From: Planococcaceae bacterium UBA3370
GTDB lineage: Bacteria > Bacillota > Bacilli > Bacillales_A > Planococcaceae
Length of the DNA: 11,217 nucleotides
NCBI GenBank assembly: GCA_002360295.1
Contig: DEQI01000326.1
Location: 9,812 to 21,028 of the forward strand
Reading direction: 5' to 3'
Under the pieces are notes generated by a model, which searched no databases, had not been told where the DNA came from, and saw only the letters and a program-made list of their open reading frames with translations. Shown here in pieces: positions 6,663 to 11,217 of this stretch. Every line of letters starts with the position of its first letter. The first letter of the stretch is position 1. Both the position numbers and the translations under genes were made by a program.

Positions 6663-7047
6663 TGCTAATTTTTATAGTAAGATTTATATAGAAAAATACT
6701 ATGCATTTCAAAGATTGCCATTACCTTACTAATTCAATATGAGCCCTACTTTTAAGGTAACTTTCATCTAAATATAAATACTTCTACTTTATTTTTTTAG
6801 CATTATCACACTATTATAGCTTTCAAAAATAATGATTTAATTATGATCAAAACGGACATATAGGTGGATTTACAGTAGCTAACAAAATTCAAAAATCAAA
6901 ATCAAATGGAAAAAACGATACCCTTATGTCCGACAATCTAATACTCTTGCCGAGGTTTTGTTGTGTTAGAAGTGAATTTTGTACGTAATAACAATTTCAA
7001 ACACTATAATTTCAACTAGCTAGTACACTATCAATGTTGAACTTAAG
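6663..7047. other. Gene-free AT-rich stretch
   Basis: I see no supported gene, RNA or repeat here. On the plus strand 6836-6985 stays open for 50 codons after a TGA and reads FNYDQNGHIGGFTVANKIQK before losing protein character; there is no start codon with a ribosome site. It could be a coding fossil. The stretch lies between the terminator of the FMN reductase gene and the bioY promoter. Confidence 0.5.
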
Positions 7048-7082
7048 ATAAAAAAACAAAAAGGCTGTCATAACGACAGCCT
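7048..7082 (-). terminator. Rho-independent terminator of the FMN reductase gene
   Basis: AGGCTGTC and GACAGCCT (7062-7069, 7075-7082) form a perfect 8-bp stem with a 5-base loop, followed on the minus strand by a T-rich run (7061-7048). It lies 7 bases after the stop. Confidence 0.92.
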
Positions 7083-7089
7083 ACAGTTA

Positions 7090-7629
7090 TTAGCGAATTG
7101 TAAATAAAGCTTTTGACCAAGGAATTAATTGATCCAACATTTGGTTTACTGATTCTTCTTGAACTTCTTTTGGTTTAAATACTGACCCATTTTCAAAATC
7201 AGTGAAAAGTGATAATGCTGGGTGAACACGTACATCTGCTACTAATAGTTCTCCTAAAATACCACGTAAGTGCTCAGCTGCACGGGCACCTCCAACTGAA
7301 CCGTAAGAAACGATACCAGCTGCTTTGTTGTTCCATTCTACACGTAAATAATCTAATGCATTTTTTAATGCGCCTGTAATGGAATGATTGTATTCTTGAA
7401 CGATAAATACAAATCCGTCGCAACTTGCCACTTTCTCTGACCATGCTGCAGCACCAGAAGCGTCGCCACCTTCACCTAATAAAGGTAATTTAAAGTCAGC
7501 AATATCAATAATTTCGTACTCAGCGTCTCCGCGTTTATCTGCAACTTCTTTAACCCAAGCCCCTACTTGTGGGCTTACGCGTCCTTCACGTGTTGATCCT
7601 AAAATAATTCCAATTTTTAATTGTGCCAT
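7090..7629 (-). CDS. NAD(P)H-dependent FMN/quinone reductase
   Basis: A flavodoxin-fold reductase of the NADPH-dependent FMN reductase family, expected to bind FMN and reduce quinones, azo dyes or metal oxyanions in two-electron steps. From the ATG at 7629 it is 179 residues; AGGAGG (7643-7638) lies 8 bases upstream. An in-frame ATG at 7680 would add 17 residues (MSFFKNIFGNKQQEEEQ) but has only a weak ribosome site, so I prefer 7629. GSTREGRVSP (11-20) is the FMN phosphate loop, QEYNHSITGALKNALDYL (78-95) the segment where relatives have PEYNxSIPGxLKNAID, and YGSVGGARAAEHLR (109-122) the third flavin-binding loop. Family members include YhdA/azoreductase-like and chromate-reductase-like enzymes; the specific substrate is not readable. 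Two MhqR-type operators upstream tie it to quinone defence. Own promoter and terminator. Confidence 0.88.
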   Translation of the reverse strand: MAQLKIGIILGSTREGRVSPQVGAWVKEVADKRGDAEYEIIDIADFKLPLLGEGGDASGAAAWSEKVASCDGFVFIVQEYNHSITGALKNALDYLRVEWNNKAAGIVSYGSVGGARAAEHLRGILGELLVADVRVHPALSLFTDFENGSVFKPKEVQEESVNQMLDQLIPWSKALFTIR

Positions 7630-7716
7630 TTGTTCTTCCTCCTGTTGTTTATTCCCAAATATATTTTTAAAAAAACTCATGTTACACCAACTTTCGACTT
7701 ATATAGATAAATCATT

Positions 7717-7734
7717 TACCTTGAAATCGAGATA
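7717..7734 (-). promoter_or_regulatory. Second MhqR-type operator before the FMN reductase gene
   Basis: TACCTTGAAATCGAGATA. The right half TCGAGATA is intact, the left arm degenerate. It lies in the untranslated leader, exactly 75 bp from the main operator at 7792-7809. Confidence 0.5.
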
Positions 7735-7791
7735 TATGTCAAAAAAATAAAATACCCTTTTGTTATCGTACCTATTTATTTCGAATTTAAT

Positions 7792-7809
7792 TATCTCAAC
7801 TTCGAGATA
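7792..7809 (-). promoter_or_regulatory. Main MhqR-type operator before the FMN reductase gene
   Basis: TATCTCAACTTCGAGATA, with perfect TATCTC/GAGATA arms. It directly abuts the -10 hexamer at 7815-7810, so bound repressor would block the start site. Confidence 0.78.
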
Positions 7810-7838
7810 ATAATATCAAGTTACGAAAAGTAAGTCAA
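7810..7838 (-). promoter_or_regulatory. SigA promoter of the FMN reductase gene
   Basis: TTGACT (7838-7833), 17-base spacer, TATTAT (7815-7810). Start predicted near 7803, within the operator. Confidence 0.75.
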
Positions 7839-7904
7839 GCATTTTTCTAAAAATTTTTCCCTACTCTTTTCAACTACTTTTTTCTTTTAATGACTAACTA
7901 AACA

Positions 7905-7943
7905 AGGGAGTATGTGAACAATATGTTGTTACACACACTCCCT
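7905..7943 (-). terminator. Probable terminator of the DUF1450 gene
   Basis: AGGGAGT (7943-7937 on the minus strand) pairs with ACTCCCT (7911-7905); TGTG/CACA and AACAA/TTGTT inner pairs extend the stem to a TATG loop. The T-tail is poor (TTGTTTAGTTAG), so termination may be incomplete. Confidence 0.6.
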
Positions 7944-7952
7944 CTTTGAATA

Positions 7953-8219
7953 CTACACTAATGAACTATTAATCAATTGAATGAGCTGCTGCTGATCATC
8001 CGCTTGCATGATTTCTCCATTGACTACAGCAAAAGCATGACAATCACATACTTCACAATTGGAAGTACAGCCATATTCAATTAATTGTACATGATCCTTA
8101 TTTTCAAACGCCTCATAAATGTCATCACCGTGCTGTGCGACATTAGAAATACAAATTTCAACTTGGTTAACGAGTACTTGTTTTTCACGTACACTTTTCT
8201 TAAAAATGGAAAACACCAT
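7953..8219 (-). CDS. DUF1450 (YuzB-like) small cysteine-rich protein
   Basis: An 88-residue soluble protein of the DUF1450 family, whose function is unknown to me. After a basic N-terminus (MVFSIFKKSVREK) it shows VEICISNVAQHG (residues 20-31) and the family signature around 47-70, IEYGCTSNCEVCDCHAFAVV, ending in VNGE. Cysteines C51, C55 and C58 follow the C-x3-C-x2-C pattern of B. subtilis YuzB; C60 and C23 are additional. The layout resembles thioredoxin-like ferredoxins, so metal or redox function is possible but only inferred. Relatives usually start near residue 17, so the N-terminal extension is somewhat long. The ATG at 8219 has GGTG about 7 bases upstream. It follows the Bax-inhibitor-1 gene by 77 bases with no terminator between, so the two may be co-transcribed. 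Confidence 0.8.
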   Translation of the reverse strand: MVFSIFKKSVREKQVLVNQVEICISNVAQHGDDIYEAFENKDHVQLIEYGCTSNCEVCDCHAFAVVNGEIMQADDQQQLIQLINSSLV

Positions 8220-8253
8220 TACTATTCACCACTTCCGCCTGTCTCTCTACTTA

Positions 8254-8282
8254 ACGATAAGACAAAATGAAATGGTTAGCAA
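8254..8282 (-). promoter_or_regulatory. Weak promoter candidate before the DUF1450 gene
   Basis: TTGCTA (8282-8277), 17-base spacer, TATCGT (8259-8254). Four of six matches in each box. It would give the DUF1450 gene its own transcript. Confidence 0.3.
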
Positions 8283-8296
8283 TAAAAGTGCTTACA

Positions 8297-8914
8297 TTAT
8301 TCATCCTTTAAACGCCAAATAATCTCTAAAATATTCGTAAATAAATTAATGAAGTCCAAATATAAATTTAGTGCCATTCCTACAACTTCATTATCCCTGA
8401 CATGATTATGGCGAATTAAGTTAAAATCATACACTGTATAAATCGTAAATAATAAAACAGTTACACCTGCAAGTAACAGGGCTACCGTATTTCCAACAGG
8501 AACAAACATGAAAATCACTGAGAACACAATAACTACAACAAGTCCAGCAAATAAATAACTACCTATGCCCGATATGTCTTTGATCATCATACCGATAAAA
8601 GCTAACACAATAAAAATGAAAATCGTCCCGATAAATACACTAAATACAAGTGCACCGCCGAGCTCATTGATATAAAACTGAGTAGTCCAAAATAGTGTAA
8701 TTCCAAGTAAAAATGGTATTGCATACATAATCGAATTTGCTAAACGTACATTTCGAACAAAAATGACAATAATGAGTAAAATTAGCGTAATAATTGAAAT
8801 CGGCATGATAATAGCAGGCTGTAGCATTGTACCAACAAATAAACCGATTGCTGTCAATATCCACATAAACATGAAATGCTTTAAAACTTTTGATAAATTT
8901 TTGTTTTTCAACAA
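8297..8914 (-). CDS. Bax inhibitor-1 (BI-1/YetJ) family membrane protein
   Basis: A 205-residue membrane protein with about seven hydrophobic segments spread over residues 13-200, similar in size to B. subtilis YetJ (about 214). The family signature sits at the C-terminus: FTIYTVYDFNLIRH (156-169) and VVGMALNLYLDFINLFTNIL (177-196). D163 and D187 are 24 residues apart, as are the paired aspartates D171 and D195 that gate calcium leak in YetJ, so the pH-sensing diaspartyl pair appears kept. The likely start is TTG at 8914 with GGAG (8924-8921) 6 bases upstream; a TTG at 8911 is also possible. The role by family is a pH-dependent calcium leak channel; function in this organism is inferred. Confidence 0.87.
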   Translation of the reverse strand: MLKNKNLSKVLKHFMFMWILTAIGLFVGTMLQPAIIMPISIITLILLIIVIFVRNVRLANSIMYAIPFLLGITLFWTTQFYINELGGALVFSVFIGTIFIFIVLAFIGMMIKDISGIGSYLFAGLVVVIVFSVIFMFVPVGNTVALLLAGVTVLLFTIYTVYDFNLIRHNHVRDNEVVGMALNLYLDFINLFTNILEIIWRLKDE

Positions 8915-8942
8915 AGAAAACTCCTTCTTTTTCGTAATGCTT

Positions 8943-8973
8943 ATTATACGAATAGCATGCTAGAAGGTTTCAA
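8943..8973 (-). promoter_or_regulatory. Probable promoter of the BI-1 family gene
   Basis: Perfect -10 TATAAT (8948-8943) with TTGAAA (8973-8968) 19 bases upstream. The spacer is longer than usual. RNA would start near 8936, just before the ribosome site. Confidence 0.5.
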
Positions 8974-9155
8974 CTAAAGTTATCAATTATTATTTGTTAA
9001 CACTTACCATAATGAGGAATAAACAAATTTGCCTAACTTTAATCTGATTCCTGCGTAAATGCCTTTTTTGCGTTATATATCATGTTAAGAACCATTTGTT
9101 AAATTAATTCCTTTTATTAATCTCCACCACTTCAATGAAACTCTAAATCGATCAT

Positions 9156-10034
9156 CTACAGGTCGCACTCTTGGCATAGACGGCGCAAATTATCCATACC
9201 TATTTTAGAACCTACTTCACAATCTTCCATTCCTTCAAATTCTACGGTTAGAAACCCGTCATAGCCTGAGCTTTTTACAATTTTAATAATTTCTCGGATA
9301 TTTATATCACCATGTCCAACAATTGCCCCTCGTAAATAATTATCGTGTACTGTTCTAAACCATTCTCCCCCGCCTGGATTTTCATAATAGGGGCGAATAT
9401 AAAAATCCTTAAAATGAACTGTCGCTGCATACGGAATATTTTTCTTCACTCCGACTAGCGGTGCCTCATCAATACATAAAAAATTCCCTATATCTAATGT
9501 TGTTTTAAAATTATCGCGGTTAACCGCATGGATCAACTGCTGTACACGGTCACTTGTTTGTACATTGAACCCATGATTTTCTATCGTAGTCGTTATGCCA
9601 AATTGTTTGGCATAATCCGCTATTAATTGACATCCTCTTACCATTTCATCAAAATGCTCTACATAATAATGAATCGTCGTATATTCTTTAGAAACCGTAA
9701 ACAACGTTACATCATGGCGCATCATTTTAATGCCCATATGATGCACAACATCTACATGTTTTTTTATACGCTCAATTTCCTCCAAAAATGCTTCTTCACT
9801 ATCATGAATAAAGTTTGCTGGCATCGAATAAGCAGATAATTCTAACTGTAATGCAGCGGCCTTTTCTTTTATTTGTGTCGCTAGCTCATAATTATCTACA
9901 ACAGTAAATCCATACGGAACAAGCTCCACATGCTCCCCACCATGATCAGCTACCCATTGTAATACATCTAAAACATTCATTTCTCCGTTGTTCATTTTTT
10001 TTATTAAGCTATAAGTACTTAAACCAATTTTCAT
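9156..10034 (-). CDS. Sugar phosphate isomerase/epimerase-like TIM barrel protein
   Basis: A 292-residue protein of the xylose-isomerase-like/AP-endonuclease-2 TIM barrel family (IolI-like fold), usually metal-dependent isomerases, epimerases or dehydratases acting on sugars or inositols. The ATG at 10034 has AGAGG 8 bases upstream; a GTG three codons earlier is less likely. Strand 1 is MKIGLSTYSL; the barrel carries ITTTIENHGF (147-156), TLDIGNFLCIDE (179-190), TVHFKDFYIR (205-214), GHGDINIREI (240-249) and FLTVEFEGMED (261-271). Likely metal ligands are E152, D181, H207 and E265 or E267. All expected ligands are present, so it looks active. The substrate cannot be read. No sugar transporter or dehydrogenase gene is adjacent, unlike inositol operons. 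An MhqR-like palindrome lies 55 bases upstream of the start. No convincing promoter or terminator was found; 8974-9155 downstream holds nothing I recognise. Confidence 0.8.
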   Translation of the reverse strand: MKIGLSTYSLIKKMNNGEMNVLDVLQWVADHGGEHVELVPYGFTVVDNYELATQIKEKAAALQLELSAYSMPANFIHDSEEAFLEEIERIKKHVDVVHHMGIKMMRHDVTLFTVSKEYTTIHYYVEHFDEMVRGCQLIADYAKQFGITTTIENHGFNVQTSDRVQQLIHAVNRDNFKTTLDIGNFLCIDEAPLVGVKKNIPYAATVHFKDFYIRPYYENPGGGEWFRTVHDNYLRGAIVGHGDINIREIIKIVKSSGYDGFLTVEFEGMEDCEVGSKIGMDNLRRLCQECDL

Positions 10035-10088
10035 TATGAACACCTCTCTATTTTCGATTAAATGACATGTACATAGTTTCCTTGATTT

Positions 10089-10112
10089 AATTATCTCACT
10101 TTTTAGATAATT
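10089..10112 (-). promoter_or_regulatory. MhqR-like palindrome before the TIM barrel gene
   Basis: AATTATCT (10089-10096) and AGATAATT (10105-10112) are a perfect 8-bp inverted repeat around CACTTTTT. The 18-bp core TATCTCACTTTTTAGATA keeps the TATCTCA and AGATA of the other sites but lacks the central TCG of the right half. It may be an MhqR site of lower affinity or the operator of a related regulator. Confidence 0.45.
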
Positions 10113-10228
10113 TACCTATAGTTTTTCATAGCTATAGAATGGATCGAACTAATGAATACTTGACTATCACTACTTGGAAATAACATTTTACAAGCAACAA
10201 ACAGAGCTAATATTTCAGTACTTATCTA

Positions 10229-10258
10229 TTGAAAAAAATTTATTTTTCCATTTATAAT
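10229..10258 (+). promoter_or_regulatory. SigA promoter of the YitT-family gene
   Basis: TTGAAA (10229-10234), 18-base spacer, TATAAT (10253-10258). A second, extended -10 TGT-TATAAA follows at 10261-10269. Confidence 0.6.
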
Positions 10259-10329
10259 TTTGTTATAAAATTTTTTTAGTATATTATTAAAATAGATGTT
10301 TAAGAATTGAGGAGGAATTATTTTTATTT

Positions 10330-11190
10330 ATGACCAGTAAACATACAGGTGTAAACAAAAGTGTAAGAGTTTTAATGATTATCATTGGTGGATTTATTGC
10401 TGCATACGGACTAGAAGCAGTTTTAATCCCAAACAATGTCTCAGATGGAGGCGTTACAGGTCTAAGTATCGTTGGTTCCACACTATTTGGATTACCATTA
10501 GGTGTACTCATCGCCCTACTAAATATCCCTTTTATTTATTTGGGCTATAAACAAATCGGAAAAAGCTTTGCTATCTTTTCTATAATTGGAATCGTCTCTC
10601 TTTCAATAGGTACTTCATTAATGCATCATGTACCTACTATTATTCATGGGGATACATTATTAGTTACTGTTGTCGGTGGTATTATTATCGGCTTTGGTAT
10701 GGGGATTGCTTTGAGAAATGGCGGTGCATTAGATGGCATTGATATGTTAGCTGTACTACTTTCTCGAAAATTACCATTTGGTACTAGTGATTTAATACTA
10801 TTTTTAAATTTATTTGTATTTATAATCGTTTCAACCGTGTTCGGTTTTCAAGGAGCGATATTATCTGCGATTGCTTACTTTATTGCCTCAAAAGTGGTCC
10901 ATATTGTAGAAGAAGGTTTAAGCGGTTCAAAAACGTTCAATATTATTACGAGCAAACCAGAAGAAATGGTGGAGACGATTCGAGACCGTTTAGGACGCTC
11001 TGCTACATTTAAAACAGCTTATGGGGCTTATTCAAACCAAGAATTTAAAGAAATTACTTGTGTCATCAACCGTTTGGAAGACAGTAAACTGAAAGAAATT
11101 ATTCGGGAAATTGACCCTACTGCATTTGTAATTGTTTATGAAGTAGTAGAAGTCAAAGGTGGTAACTTCCAAAAACGTGATATACATTAA
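10330..11190 (+). CDS. YitT-family membrane protein with DUF2179 domain
   Basis: A 286-residue protein: an N-terminal membrane half (YitT, about residues 13-195, five or six hydrophobic segments) and a C-terminal cytoplasmic DUF2179 domain (about 205-280). Membrane-half marks are GLEAVLIPNNVSDGGVTGLS (27-46) and GIALRNGGALDGIDMLAVLL (125-144). The DUF2179 part reads RLGRSATFKTAYGAYS (220-235), ITCVINRLEDSKLKEII (242-258) and DPTAFVIVYEVVEVKGGNF (262-280), its full usual length. Bacillales carry several paralogues (YitT, YpjC, YqfU, YvjA and others), so I give no symbol; the transport function is not established to my knowledge. The ATG at 10330 is the only reasonable start, yet GGAGG (10311-10315) lies 14 bases upstream, longer than normal. 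It is divergent from the TIM barrel gene. The window ends 27 bases after the stop, without a visible terminator. Confidence 0.9.
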   Translation: MTSKHTGVNKSVRVLMIIIGGFIAAYGLEAVLIPNNVSDGGVTGLSIVGSTLFGLPLGVLIALLNIPFIYLGYKQIGKSFAIFSIIGIVSLSIGTSLMHHVPTIIHGDTLLVTVVGGIIIGFGMGIALRNGGALDGIDMLAVLLSRKLPFGTSDLILFLNLFVFIIVSTVFGFQGAILSAIAYFIASKVVHIVEEGLSGSKTFNIITSKPEEMVETIRDRLGRSATFKTAYGAYSNQEFKEITCVINRLEDSKLKEIIREIDPTAFVIVYEVVEVKGGNFQKRDIH

Positions 11191-11217
11191 TAGGAATGAG
11201 TAGAGGAAATTCTGTAT

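Noticed and set aside
8664..8864. Tyr/Cys-rich minus-strand frame inside the BI-1 gene
   Set aside because: It is an out-of-frame shadow of the membrane protein gene, with composition unlike a real protein.
9069..9130. Search for a terminator after the TIM barrel gene
   Set aside because: Only a weak ATTAAT repeat was found, with no GC-containing stem and no T-run in the right place.
10117..10137. Repeated CTATAG motifs between the TIM barrel and YitT genes
   Set aside because: CTATAG is self-complementary and common in AT-rich DNA; two copies without spacing logic or promoter match are not enough to call an operator.

Overview
The window is AT-rich, with strong Gram-positive ribosome-binding sites, frequent TTG/GTG starts and SigA-type promoters. 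Gene content (YpbB next to ferredoxin, FapR- and BirA-type operators, an MhqR-type regulator with its targets, YitT and DUF1450 proteins) points to a chromosomal segment of a Bacillales bacterium, most likely Planococcaceae (Lysinibacillus/Solibacillus-like). I see no rRNA, tRNA, CRISPR array, insertion sequence or phage gene.

Layout. 1-701 (minus) is the 5' part of a ypbB-like gene that runs off the left edge. 723-1080 holds a terminator and a degenerate coding remnant, probably of the VOC/glyoxalase superfamily. Divergent from ypbB are fer (1327-1575) and fabI (1726-2502); fabI sits behind a near-perfect FapR-type palindrome. A soluble chemoreceptor (2785-3624) follows, with a possible SigD promoter. 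It converges on a minus-strand block: mhqR (5358-5792), a ring-cleaving dioxygenase (4323-5306) and an MhqN-like nitroreductase (3686-4306). Further right on the minus strand are bioY with a BirA operator (5984-6580), an NAD(P)H-dependent FMN/quinone reductase (7090-7629), a DUF1450 protein (7953-8219), a Bax-inhibitor-1 family membrane protein (8297-8914) and a xylose-isomerase-like TIM barrel protein (9156-10034). A YitT/DUF2179 membrane protein (10330-11190, plus) ends the window.

How it works together. The main theme is quinone/electrophile defence. Five copies of an 18-bp inverted repeat of the type TATCTC-N6-GAGATA lie upstream of mhqR (one), the dioxygenase (one), the FMN reductase (two) and, in weaker form, the TIM barrel gene (one). 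This matches what I recall of the Bacillus subtilis MhqR operator and predicts a local MhqR regulon in which the nitroreductase, dioxygenase and FMN reductase are derepressed by quinones. The remaining genes look like ordinary housekeeping with recognisable, mostly canonical control sites: FapR at fabI, BirA at bioY. I did not find a clearly unprecedented system. The least explained points are the operator-like site before the TIM barrel gene, the decayed gene between ypbB and fer, and the gene-free stretch at 6663-7047.
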